DNA from: Oligella sp050920755
Lineage (GTDB): Bacteria; Pseudomonadota; Gammaproteobacteria; Burkholderiales; Burkholderiaceae_B
Reading direction: 5' to 3'
Assembly: GCF_050920755.1 (NCBI RefSeq)
Contig: NZ_CP158480.1
Coordinates: 310,001-374,000, forward strand
DNA: 64,000 nt
Positions 44,243 to 52,449 of this stretch are shown one piece after another; positions within the stretch are counted from its first letter, which is position 1; each line of letters starts with the position of its first letter. The notes beneath the pieces were generated by a model, which saw only the letters and a program-made list of their open reading frames with translations, had not been told where the DNA came from and did no database searches. Both the position numbers and the translations under genes were made by a program.

Positions 44243-45961
44243 TTATAGATGCATCCAAATTTGTTCAATAATCGGACCTAGGGCCAAAGCAGGAATAAAG
44301 GTTAATGCGCCGACTAATAAAACCGTACCGATTAATAAGCCTACAAATAGCGGTGTAGTGGTCGGTAATGTGCCGCTGGTAACGGTGAGTCTCGGTTTTT
44401 TGGCTAATGAGCCGGCCAAGGCTAAGACGGGTATAATCACCCCGAAACGACCTACCAACATCGCAATCCCTAGCATAACGTTGTAAAAGGGACTGTCTGC
44501 GCCCAAGCCTGCAAAGGCTGAGCCGTTATTATTGGCTGCCGAACTATAGGCATATAACACTTCACTAAATCCATGAGCCGAGGGATTAAATATCCCGCTT
44601 TGTCCTGCCTCAGTCATCACGCTAAGCGCTGTACCGGTGAGTACCATGAGTGGAGCGGCAAGCATAGCTAAAACCACCATTTTCATGTCAAAGGGCTCAA
44701 TTTTTTTACCCAAATACTCCGGTGTGCGACCAATCATCAGGCCGGATACAAACACTGCTAAAACAGCAAAAATCAACATACCGTAAAGACCTGCGCCGAC
44801 ACCGCCAAATACGACTTCACCAAGTTGCATTTGTAGCATTGGGCCAAGACCGCCCAGTGGCGTAAAGGAGTCGTGCATGGCATTGACTGCGCCACAAGAT
44901 GCCGCAGTAGTCACGGTAGCAAAGAGTGAAGAAGCGATAATGCCCAAACGGGTTTCTTTGCCTTCCATATTGCCATTCATTTCAATTGGGCCAAAACTAC
45001 TGAGTTGATTCGCTAACCAAGGGTTGCCGGCTAATTCATTACTGACGGTTAGCCAATAAAAACCTATAAACATCAGTGTCATGGCCGTTAAAATTGCTAT
45101 ACCTTGACGCAGATTGCCACTCATTTTTCCTAAACAGAAACATAAGGCTGCAGGGATTAGGAAAATAGCCAGCATCTCGATAAGATTTGAAAATCCGGTA
45201 GGGTTTTCAAAAGGGTGTGCCGAGTTGGTATTAAAAAAACCACCGCCATTCGTTCCCAGTAATTTAATCGCTTCTTGTGAAGCTACAGGTCCTAAGGCAA
45301 TTGACTGACTGTCCCCTTGTAATGTAGTGACCGTAACGCTGGGCGATAGAGTTTGAATCACACCTTGGCTAACCAATAGCAGGGCAATAATTGCTGCGAT
45401 AGGCATTAATATATAGATATTACAGCGCCATAAATCGACCCAGGCATTACCAACGCCTGAGGCATTTTTACGAGTAAAACCCCGTATCAAGGCAAAGGCC
45501 ACGGCAATCCCCGTAGCTGCCGATAAGAAGTTTTGCAGCGACATTCCCATCATTTGGCTGAGATAGCTCATGGTTGATTCACCTGCGTAGCTTTGCCAGT
45601 TGGTATTGGTCATAAAGCTGACCGCAGTATTAAATGCTGAATGCCAAGTTGGAGCACCGAGTTGCTCAGGGTTTAAGGGTAAAAAGCCTTGCACCAATTG
45701 CAAGCCGAAGAGTGCCGTTAAGCCGAGCACATTAAATACCACAATCGCTATGGTGTATTGCTTGGCGTTCATTTCGCTGTGAATTCTGCCGTCGCCATTT
45801 GGTTGAGCATTGTGACCGAGCATGCCCAGACGGGCAAACCAGCGTTGCTCACCGGCAGATAGTGGGGCTTCCATTCGCTTGACCATAAAGCCCGCTAAAG
45901 GAAAAGCCAAGATAAATAAAATTGCTAAAAATAAAACTACTTGTGTGATAGCCGAAGTCAT
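44243..45961 (-). CDS. kdpA: K+-transporting ATPase subunit KdpA
   Basis: K+-channel-like subunit that binds and passes K+ in KdpFABC, 572 residues with about ten helices. Four pseudo-repeats carry the selectivity-filter segments, for example TNTNWQSY, LGTNGGGFFNTNSAHPFENP and AANNNGSAFAGL. Its ATG shares one base with the kdpF stop (TAATG). Confidence 0.98.
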   Translation of the reverse strand: MTSAITQVVLFLAILFILAFPLAGFMVKRMEAPLSAGEQRWFARLGMLGHNAQPNGDGRIHSEMNAKQYTIAIVVFNVLGLTALFGLQLVQGFLPLNPEQLGAPTWHSAFNTAVSFMTNTNWQSYAGESTMSYLSQMMGMSLQNFLSAATGIAVAFALIRGFTRKNASGVGNAWVDLWRCNIYILMPIAAIIALLLVSQGVIQTLSPSVTVTTLQGDSQSIALGPVASQEAIKLLGTNGGGFFNTNSAHPFENPTGFSNLIEMLAIFLIPAALCFCLGKMSGNLRQGIAILTAMTLMFIGFYWLTVSNELAGNPWLANQLSSFGPIEMNGNMEGKETRLGIIASSLFATVTTAASCGAVNAMHDSFTPLGGLGPMLQMQLGEVVFGGVGAGLYGMLIFAVLAVFVSGLMIGRTPEYLGKKIEPFDMKMVVLAMLAAPLMVLTGTALSVMTEAGQSGIFNPSAHGFSEVLYAYSSAANNNGSAFAGLGADSPFYNVMLGIAMLVGRFGVIIPVLALAGSLAKKPRLTVTSGTLPTTTPLFVGLLIGTVLLVGALTFIPALALGPIIEQIWMHL

Positions 45962-46041
45962 TAGAATTCCTCCGTATTAATCAACACATACACCAGATAA
46001 ATAAATAATCCGAATGCTAAGAGTGCTGCGAATATTTGCAT
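45961..46041 (-). CDS. kdpF: KdpF small membrane subunit (26 residues)
   Basis: A single hydrophobic helix, MQIFAALLAFGLFIYLVYVL, followed by INTEEF and stop. KdpF stabilises the KdpFABC complex. It starts at 46039-46041 with AAGG 8 bases upstream, and its stop overlaps the kdpA start as TAATG. Length, position and charge fit KdpF well. It is easily missed by gene finders because of its size. Confidence 0.88.
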   Translation of the reverse strand: MQIFAALLAFGLFIYLVYVLINTEEF

Positions 46042-46130
46042 TTTCAACGCCTTCAATTAAGGATGATAAAATTAGTCAATGCGTATTATTGCTAAATGCT
46101 TGTAAATTTGGCGTTAAGAACTTTAGGCTC

Positions 46131-46150
46131 GGTATCAAGAAAGTGTAAAG
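46131..46150 (-). promoter_or_regulatory. Candidate KdpE binding site upstream of kdpF
   Basis: On the minus strand CTTTACACTTTCTTGATACC resembles the T-rich KdpE box of E. coli (TTTATAC, then a T run, then ACA), about 90 bases before the kdpF start. The match is by memory and should be treated as tentative. Confidence 0.45.
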
Positions 46151-46238
46151 ATGAGGGAATTTGGGGTGGGGATGGGGCTGTTTATGGGAAAGAGCTGCCG
46201 CTACGCACCATGAGCTTGCACATTGTGCAAACAATTGT

Positions 46239-46468
46239 GCAATGAATGATTTGATTGCACCATTTCATTGCACCATAAGCGATAAATGGTGCAAGCGTTG
46301 CTCTATCAAAGAGCGATCTTTGTTGCTTTAAAATAGTTTTGGTTTACGTGATTTTGTAAATTTGTCGTTTTAAATCAATTGTTTATGTTATTTTTGGTGA
46401 GGGCGATTGTGTGCTTGGAAGCGCCGAATTTTATTGCTCCATTTCATGCCTTGATTGCGCCATTTTAT
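46239..46468. repeat. 230-bp direct repeat, copy 1
   Basis: Nearly identical to 46511-46740 (offset 272), with about six differences, all in the left two thirds. It carries the inverted repeat TTGCACCAT / ATGGTGCAA around a 9-base loop at 46268-46294 and GCTCT/AGAGC shortly after. No coding sense on either strand. A palindrome TTGCACA-T-TGTGCAA (46216-46230) lies just left. Confidence 0.95.
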
Positions 46469-46510
46469 TGCACCAAAAGCGAAAAATGGTGCATTGAGTC
46501 GTTATTTTGC

Positions 46511-46740
46511 GCAATAAATGATCTGATTGCGCCATTTCATTGCACCATAAGCGAAAAATGGTGCAAGCTTTGCTCTATCAAAGAGCGATCTTTGTTGCTT
46601 TAAAATAGTTTTGGTTTACGTGATTTTGTAAATTTATCGTTTTAAATCAATTGTTTATGTTATTTTTGGTGAGGGCGATTGTGTGCTTGGAAGCGCCGAA
46701 TTTTATTGCTCCATTTCATGCCTTGATTGCGCCATTTTAT
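46511..46740. repeat. 230-bp direct repeat, copy 2
   Basis: Second copy, separated from the first by 42 bp that hold another TTGCACCA / TGGTGCA hairpin (46468-46493). Its own TTGCACCAT / ATGGTGCAA pair is at 46540-46566. The last 85 bases are identical to copy 1, implying a recent duplication. It ends against a fourth hairpin before the regulator gene. Confidence 0.95.
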
Positions 46741-46754
46741 AAAATGGTGCAATA
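46726..46754. terminator. Hairpin below the AlbA_2 regulator gene
   Basis: TTGCGCCATTTT pairs with AAAATGGTGCAA (one G-T pair) around 2 bases, starting 6 bp after the stop of the minus-strand gene. It lacks a T tract, so it could be a terminator of that gene or just another member of the palindrome family. Confidence 0.5.
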
Positions 46755-46759
46755 AGATA

Positions 46760-48475
46760 CTATTTGGCAAGCCAAACATAAGTAGTTTTAGGACCTCTGC
46801 CTTGTTTAACCACTTTTTCCGGATTTTCTTCTTGCAGCTCTTTAATGAGACGTAATACATGGCTACGCGAAAACCTAGTCACTTGTCGTATGTCACTATT
46901 ACTAACGCCGGCTTCTCCACGCTTTGCTCTATCCATTAATATACTGAGCACTCTTGTTTTAGCAGCTTCCCATTCAATGCGACGTCTTGCTTCGCTGCTA
47001 CCGTCATCGACTAATTTGCGATGTAAGTTAGGGTGAATACTCCAATAAGTGCCTCGACCATGACCGCCTTGTTCCAGATATTCGTTTTTGACCATGGTGA
47101 CGAGCTTTTTTTTGATTTCTCTTTCTGTTCTTTGACATAAAGTGGCGGCAGTAGCGGTATCTACCTCATTATGCTGGAGCAAATATTGCAGTAGGATAAG
47201 TTCATCAACAGCAAGTGTTTTGCCGTTTTCGTTTTCCTCTGCTACAAACATTCTAAATGCCGGGTTAAGTTCTCGCTTTGGAAAAATTACTTGTACAGAA
47301 TCACCGACTTCTCGAATGATAGGAGCTTCTTTACCTTCTATTAATAGAGATGAAAACATCCGGCTTATGCCTAAATTGCTGCGGTTGACCAGGCGTAAGC
47401 GGGTTAAGGCCTCAACCAGTAAAGGGTTTCTGGCTGCAGGTTGGTGATGTAGTATGTTACTTGGTGTGATGCCGGCTATAAAACCACCGTTATTGCTAAA
47501 TTCAAGCCTGTCATCATAGAGCTTGACCATAATGGGGCCGCTAATGCGATAGTCGGCATGGCAAAATGCATTCATTAAGGCTTCACGCACAGCGATATAG
47601 GGCCACGTACGATATTCAAAGTGAAACATGCCCTGTTGGTAGGTAGTGATCCGGTTAAATGGTTTAAGCAGTTCTTCTATGCGTTGTATAGCAATAGGGA
47701 GGGCACTGACACGATCCTCGCGTAAGCCATATTCCGTATCACTATGCATTTGCAGAAATGTCCAGTTATAGCCCGGTAGATAGTCTTTGATGGCTTGCTC
47801 ATTACCGGCTAAAAGTAAGGCAGCACGGGTAAATTGTTTATTCCTGATAAGATTCAGGCTGTCTAACAAAGTAATATCATCACTTTGCAGCAAATCTTCC
47901 GCTGCTTTTTCTTTTCTTGCTTGGCTGCGCAGAGCTTCTAAAGCAATGGGTGATAAGAGCCCCATAGAAACCGGCGCAATCGTTTCTGCGCTGTAGTCTG
48001 TTTCTCCGGTTTCTACTGCTATTTTACGACGCATACTGCCTGTCAGGGGTACGCAATCTTTAGCAATACGTATGGAGCCTCGTCCTGCTGTATCTGTGTG
48101 TGGCGGCATGCCGGGATGTATTTGCATAATTAGAAGGCGTCCACTTCCTTCGGGTACGTACAGTTCTTCAAATACAGGAATAATTTTGGGATCGGTTTGA
48201 TCGTAAATGGCTTTTTTTAAAATATTCGCATCTATTTCTAGAGGTACTCCGACAATGGCCATGTTGCGTCCTTTAACTCTATCGGCAACGCCGAATACCA
48301 CTGTGCCGCCACCACCATTAGCCATACAGATAGCCATTTGTACTGCGGTTTTTACTGATTTGTCACGACTGGATTGATCCCATAGCTTAAAATCAAGATC
48401 CTGGTCTTCAAGTTCATCTGCGATGACAGTATCAAGTTGCGATAGTAATTCCTTGATTTGTTCGGGTGTGCGCAT
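46760..48475 (-). CDS. AlbA_2/Schlafen-type ATP-binding protein with C-terminal helix-turn-helix parts
   Basis: A 571-residue protein. N-terminal AlbA_2 (Schlafen AAA_4) domain about 20-150 with LDFKLWDQSS, MANGGGGTVVFGVAD and GSIRIAKDCVPLTG. A HATPase_c_4-like domain about 270-400 with REALMNAFCHADY, DRLEFSNNGGF and RNPLLVEAL. Two winged-helix-like regions at about 430-485 and 520-565. Such proteins are usually called transcriptional regulators; some sit in defence regions. No partner gene is adjacent. It is flanked downstream by the palindromic 230-bp repeats, which might be related to it. Confidence 0.8.
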   Translation of the reverse strand: MRTPEQIKELLSQLDTVIADELEDQDLDFKLWDQSSRDKSVKTAVQMAICMANGGGGTVVFGVADRVKGRNMAIVGVPLEIDANILKKAIYDQTDPKIIPVFEELYVPEGSGRLLIMQIHPGMPPHTDTAGRGSIRIAKDCVPLTGSMRRKIAVETGETDYSAETIAPVSMGLLSPIALEALRSQARKEKAAEDLLQSDDITLLDSLNLIRNKQFTRAALLLAGNEQAIKDYLPGYNWTFLQMHSDTEYGLREDRVSALPIAIQRIEELLKPFNRITTYQQGMFHFEYRTWPYIAVREALMNAFCHADYRISGPIMVKLYDDRLEFSNNGGFIAGITPSNILHHQPAARNPLLVEALTRLRLVNRSNLGISRMFSSLLIEGKEAPIIREVGDSVQVIFPKRELNPAFRMFVAEENENGKTLAVDELILLQYLLQHNEVDTATAATLCQRTEREIKKKLVTMVKNEYLEQGGHGRGTYWSIHPNLHRKLVDDGSSEARRRIEWEAAKTRVLSILMDRAKRGEAGVSNSDIRQVTRFSRSHVLRLIKELQEENPEKVVKQGRGPKTTYVWLAK

Positions 48476-48595
48476 AATAAAGCCTTTAGTTAAATGAATG
48501 GATGCTCAACTTTACGGAAATTAAAAAGCAAAATCATTTGCTTGACAGGGTATCTGCTTAGATTGGATTATACCTATTTTGACGTCCTCCCATCC

Positions 48596-49750
48596 CTAGC
48601 GATTTCGCGTACTTGGCAGTAGCATGGTTGCGAAGCCTAATAATGGCAGGAATGAGGTAAATTGATATACCCAAACCACACCATGCTGGTCGGCCAGGAC
48701 GCCCAGACCGGCAGCATCCAAACCGCCAATTCCAAACATTAATCCGAACATGAGACCGGAAATCAGACCCACGCGACCCGGTGCAGCTTCCTGTGCATAT
48801 ACGACCATAGCCGCAAAGGCTGAGGACATAATCATTCCTACCATACAGACAAAAATAGCGGTAAAAACGAGATTGCTATAGGGTAAGGCTAAAGCAAAGG
48901 GGGCGGCGCCGAGAAAGGATAGCCAGATGACACGATTGCGCCCGATACGGTCACCGATAGGGCCACCGGCAAAGGTACCAATGGCCACAGAAGCTAAAAA
49001 TAAAAATAAGAAAACCTGACTTTGTTGAATGCTGAGATCAAAGCGTTGAATTAGGTAAAAGGTAAAGTAATTAGTGATTGAGCCGATATAAATAAACTTC
49101 GCAAACATCAGCAGACAAATTACCACAATGGCTTGTATTAATTGCCCACGCAGTAGCCCTTGGCCGCTACGAGTAGCTAGCCCCTTAAGGCGGTTTTGAG
49201 CGTTTTTCTGTGACCACCGACTGATGCGGTAGAGCACCAAGATAGCCGTTAAAGCTATCAGCGTCAACCACGCAATAGCCGTTTGTCCGTGAGGAATAAT
49301 TATCGCAACCGCAATCAATGGGCCAATGGCTGAGCCGCTATTGCCGCCAACTTGAAAGGTGGATTGCGCTGTACCGAAACGGCCGCCCGAGGCTAAGCGA
49401 GCAACACGCGAGGCCTCCGGGTGAAAGGTGGCAGAACCAATACCCAGAATCGCCGCCCCAATCAGAATCACTGCATAGTTCGGTGCTGTTGCCAAAATAC
49501 TGACACCGGTAAGGGTACACGCCATACCCACCGGCAATAAAAAGGGCTTAGGATGTTTATCGGTGTAGAAGCCAATGCACGGCTGTAAAAGTGAAGCCGT
49601 TAGTTGGTAGATCATGGCAATTAGGCCGACTTGGGCAAAGCTCAGCTCAAACTGCAGCTTTAACATGGGAAACACTGCCGGCAATACGGACTGAATTAAG
49701 TCATTCAGTAGGTGGGCAATGGCAATGGCGGCAATAATGCTCATTACCAT
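48596..49750 (-). CDS. MFS exporter, Fsr (fosmidomycin resistance) type
   Basis: Major facilitator transporter of 384 residues with 12 helices. The N-terminal pattern HLLNDLIQSVLPAVFPML and the segment FHPEASRVARLASGGRFGTAQSTFQVGGNSG match the Fsr subgroup, which exports fosmidomycin in E. coli; the natural substrate is unknown. Loop GGPIGDRIGRN is the MFS A-like motif. It stands alone between the regulator gene and the META lipoprotein. Confidence 0.88.
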   Translation of the reverse strand: MVMSIIAAIAIAHLLNDLIQSVLPAVFPMLKLQFELSFAQVGLIAMIYQLTASLLQPCIGFYTDKHPKPFLLPVGMACTLTGVSILATAPNYAVILIGAAILGIGSATFHPEASRVARLASGGRFGTAQSTFQVGGNSGSAIGPLIAVAIIIPHGQTAIAWLTLIALTAILVLYRISRWSQKNAQNRLKGLATRSGQGLLRGQLIQAIVVICLLMFAKFIYIGSITNYFTFYLIQRFDLSIQQSQVFLFLFLASVAIGTFAGGPIGDRIGRNRVIWLSFLGAAPFALALPYSNLVFTAIFVCMVGMIMSSAFAAMVVYAQEAAPGRVGLISGLMFGLMFGIGGLDAAGLGVLADQHGVVWVYQFTSFLPLLGFATMLLPSTRNR

Positions 49751-49844
49751 TTGATTTGCTTCGGGTGTTTCTGTGGCGGTGTTTTAAAGTGCTGCAGTTT
49801 GAGTGTTCATATTGTTATTGATTTAGCGGATTAATATGAACATA

Positions 49845-50636
49845 TTAGTTTAATTGTTCACTTTCGACCACCATATCAAGAATATAAACATCTTTTGCAA
49901 AATCGTCTTTGGCATTTTTATCCTCGAAATGCTTTAAACGTAGGATTTGACGTACGCCCGGCGTATGCTCGTAATTTTCAATGGGATGATAGAAGTTTTG
50001 CCAATTGCCTTCACTTTGCTTTAAGCCCTGAGCATTGTATTCAATACGACGAGTTTGCAGGCATTGCGTCTCACCCAGTTGCGGGTGTGTACATGCTTTA
50101 GTCTGTGGAGCAACCTCGACGAATTCAATCTCCGGATCTTGAGCGTATTTGCTTTCAGCCGTGGCTTCACCTTTTAAAAGCCATTTTGCACCGTCTTTAA
50201 AGCCTAAAATCAAATTGGTTGCATCGGCATGTTTTTCGATTTGCCAAGTGACTGCATCCGGTAGGTAGCGACCCACATTTCTCTCTAATTCCATCAAGGC
50301 ATTGTCACCGCAGTGCATTTGGGTGCTCATTAAATCTGAAATCTCAATGTTGGCATTATTGACTTGATAGTTGCCGCCAAGTTGATTACACAAGCCACTA
50401 ATGCCGACATGCTCATCATTAAAGATTAATTTAAGCGGCTTGGCTTGCTTTTGGGCCTGTTCCCAACGCATATCCTCACTGCCATTGGCGCTTAAGGCCT
50501 TGCTGAAAGACCAATGATAGGCAGTAAGCGCAGAAGCAGTCTCGCTTTTCGGTGTGGAGCCTGCCTGTGTACAAGCGGTTAAAGTAAGACCGCCCGCAAT
50601 CAGCAGCGCGGCTTTAAACATGGAAGTAACTTGCAT
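49845..50636 (-). CDS. META + DUF4377 domain lipoprotein
   Basis: A 263-residue lipoprotein with lipobox LTAC. A META/HslJ domain (about 40-145) shows GISGLCNQLGGNY and STQMHCGDNALMELE. A DUF4377 domain forms the C-terminal 95 residues (EFVEVAPQTKACTH, CLQTRRIEYN, YEHTPGVRQILRLKHFE). This fusion occurs in several proteobacteria; function is unknown, perhaps envelope stress. I start at the ATG 50634-50636, 9 bases after AAAAGGA. An ATG at 50660 adds 8 residues but has no ribosome site. Confidence 0.85.
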   Translation of the reverse strand: MQVTSMFKAALLIAGGLTLTACTQAGSTPKSETASALTAYHWSFSKALSANGSEDMRWEQAQKQAKPLKLIFNDEHVGISGLCNQLGGNYQVNNANIEISDLMSTQMHCGDNALMELERNVGRYLPDAVTWQIEKHADATNLILGFKDGAKWLLKGEATAESKYAQDPEIEFVEVAPQTKACTHPQLGETQCLQTRRIEYNAQGLKQSEGNWQNFYHPIENYEHTPGVRQILRLKHFEDKNAKDDFAKDVYILDMVVESEQLN

Positions 50637-51065
50637 AACTTTAGATCCTTTTATAAACATAACAGTTTTGGGACAAAACCATTTTGAAATAGTTCTAAAT
50701 AACCGTCCGTAATTCGTAATGACGACGTGCGTTAGAGTAGCGTGTTTTTTATTTTAAGCTTAAATAAAAAAACCCATAAAAACCTTTAACGACAATGCTA
50801 AGAATATATGATACAAGTTCCGCCTAGTCAGTATTTTCCCGAGGATGAGCGCCTTTAAGGGCGACCGCCGAACTTCAACGGCGGGTGAATAATACCGTAT
50901 AAGCTAGAAATAATACGCTTCTCCTGATACTTTATATCATTCGAGCATTGGTATATATTGCTTATCGCACTAAAGTATCGCTAGTATAAACACTCCTTTT
51001 TTGAGTGCTTTGGCTGACGTATTATAAAACTTGTTTTTTTGTCAAAGTCTTTCCGAGGTAAATTC
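50637..51065. promoter_or_regulatory. Divergent region with a structured leader before dsdA
   Basis: The 429-bp gap holds a GC-rich two-hairpin block in AT-rich DNA: GCGCC-TTTAA-GGGCG at about 50849-50863 and CCGCCG-8-CGGCGG at 50865-50884. An extra CCGCC at 50820-50824 could pair with GGCGG instead. A later hairpin CACTC-7-GAGTG lies at 50991-51007. An AT palindrome TTTATTT...AAATAAA is near 50750. No known riboswitch class was matched with confidence. GAGGT at 51055-51059 is the dsdA ribosome site. Confidence 0.45.
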
Positions 51066-52358
51066 ATGAGCGATTTGCGCCTGAGCATTAATCTTGTGCT
51101 AAATGAAGAGCTGCAGAGTGTGAACGAGAATTATCCTACCAATAGCATTACTACGACCATGGTGCAGACGGCTGCCGAGCGTTTGGAGCGCTTTGCGCCA
51201 TTGTTGGCCTATTTATTTCCCGAGTTGGAAAAATCGCAAGGCATTATCGAGTCGGAATTAATACCGCTAAATCACTTTAAAGCTTATGAGTCTCTGAACG
51301 GTCGCTTTTGGTTAAAGGGCGATCATGATTTGGCCGTGGCCGGATCGGTTAAGGCGCGTGGCGGTATTCATGAGGTCTTGGAAATCGTTGATGAGTTGAG
51401 TGATAAGTATTATTTAATGCCTAATAACTCCGTGATTGATTTGTTATCCGAGCGTGCCTTAGAGGTCTTGGGTAAGTATCAAGTGACGGTGGGCTCTACC
51501 GGCAATCTCGGCATGAGTGTGGGTATTATCGCTGCTGCTTTAGGTATGCGAGCCACCGTGCATATGTCGACTGAGGCTAAGGAATGGAAAAAGCAGCGTC
51601 TACGAGAGCGCGGGGTGACAGTGATTGAGCATGAGGGCGACTATAGTCAAGCAGTTGAAATTGGTCGAGAGGAGTCGCTCTCCGATGCATTTAATCATTT
51701 TGTGGATGATGAGCATTCAATTTCTTTATTTTGCGGTTATGCCGTTGCCGGCAGACGCTTAAAGGCACAACTGGCGGAGCGACAGATTAAAGTTGATGCC
51801 GAGCATCCGCTTTTTGTGTATATCCCTTGTGGGGTAGGGGGCGCACCGGGCGGTATTACCTATGGTTTAAAGGAGGAGTTCGGTGATGATGTGCATGTGT
51901 TTTTTGTCGAGCCTGAGGATTCCTGCTGTTTTGCAGTACAGTTACAACACCTAGATAGGCCGGCAATCAGTATTTATGATGTAGGGCAGACGAATCAGAC
52001 TGAGGCAGATGGTTTAGCCGTACCGGTCGCTTCACAACTGGCAATCAAGGAAATGCGACCGCGTTTATCCGGGGTGGTCGTCATCGGCGAGGACAACCTA
52101 CTAAGAAATCTCTACCTACTGAAAGAGCAGGAAAATATTCAGATTGAACCCTCTGCTGCCGCTTCACTGAGCGGACCGCAAGCTATTTTTGACAACGCAG
52201 CGGGGCAGCAGTATCTGCAAAAGCATGGTCTCACGGAGCATATGGCTAAAGCCAATCATATTATGTGGGCGACCGGTGGCAGTTTTATGCCGGATGCGGA
52301 GTATAAGACATTTTGGAAGCGTGGCAAGTCTTTGTATAAGAGCTCTCAAACTGAATAA
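51066..52358 (+). CDS. dsdA: D-serine ammonia-lyase
   Basis: PLP enzyme that deaminates D-serine to pyruvate and ammonia, 430 residues. The PLP lysine is Lys96 in VAGSVKARGGI, the glycine-rich phosphate loop is CGVGGAPGG, and GSTGNLGMSVGI and ATVHMSTEAKEWKK are family blocks shared with E. coli DsdA. The ATG at 51066 is 6 bases after GAGGT; an upstream TTG at 51039 has no ribosome site. The usual DsdC regulator and DsdX permease are absent. Confidence 0.93.
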   Translation: MSDLRLSINLVLNEELQSVNENYPTNSITTTMVQTAAERLERFAPLLAYLFPELEKSQGIIESELIPLNHFKAYESLNGRFWLKGDHDLAVAGSVKARGGIHEVLEIVDELSDKYYLMPNNSVIDLLSERALEVLGKYQVTVGSTGNLGMSVGIIAAALGMRATVHMSTEAKEWKKQRLRERGVTVIEHEGDYSQAVEIGREESLSDAFNHFVDDEHSISLFCGYAVAGRRLKAQLAERQIKVDAEHPLFVYIPCGVGGAPGGITYGLKEEFGDDVHVFFVEPEDSCCFAVQLQHLDRPAISIYDVGQTNQTEADGLAVPVASQLAIKEMRPRLSGVVVIGEDNLLRNLYLLKEQENIQIEPSAAASLSGPQAIFDNAAGQQYLQKHGLTEHMAKANHIMWATGGSFMPDAEYKTFWKRGKSLYKSSQTE

Positions 52359-52449
52359 AAGCCTCCTTTTCCCCTCTTGAAATACCTTAGTTTGTCCTCA
52401 GCTAATAACACCATAAGCTTTATGGTTAAAAATAAAAGGATTTAAAATA

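Noticed and set aside
46379..46603. 74-codon frame within the repeats
   Set aside because: It spans the end of copy 1 and the start of copy 2 and encodes the palindromes; no ribosome site and no family.
46216..46754. CRISPR array
   Set aside because: Palindromes are not evenly spaced, spacers are not unique, the 230-bp unit itself is duplicated and no cas gene is present.
50841..50884. SAH, guanidine or manganese riboswitch
   Set aside because: Some GC-rich motifs look similar, but the conserved core bases of these classes could not be matched.
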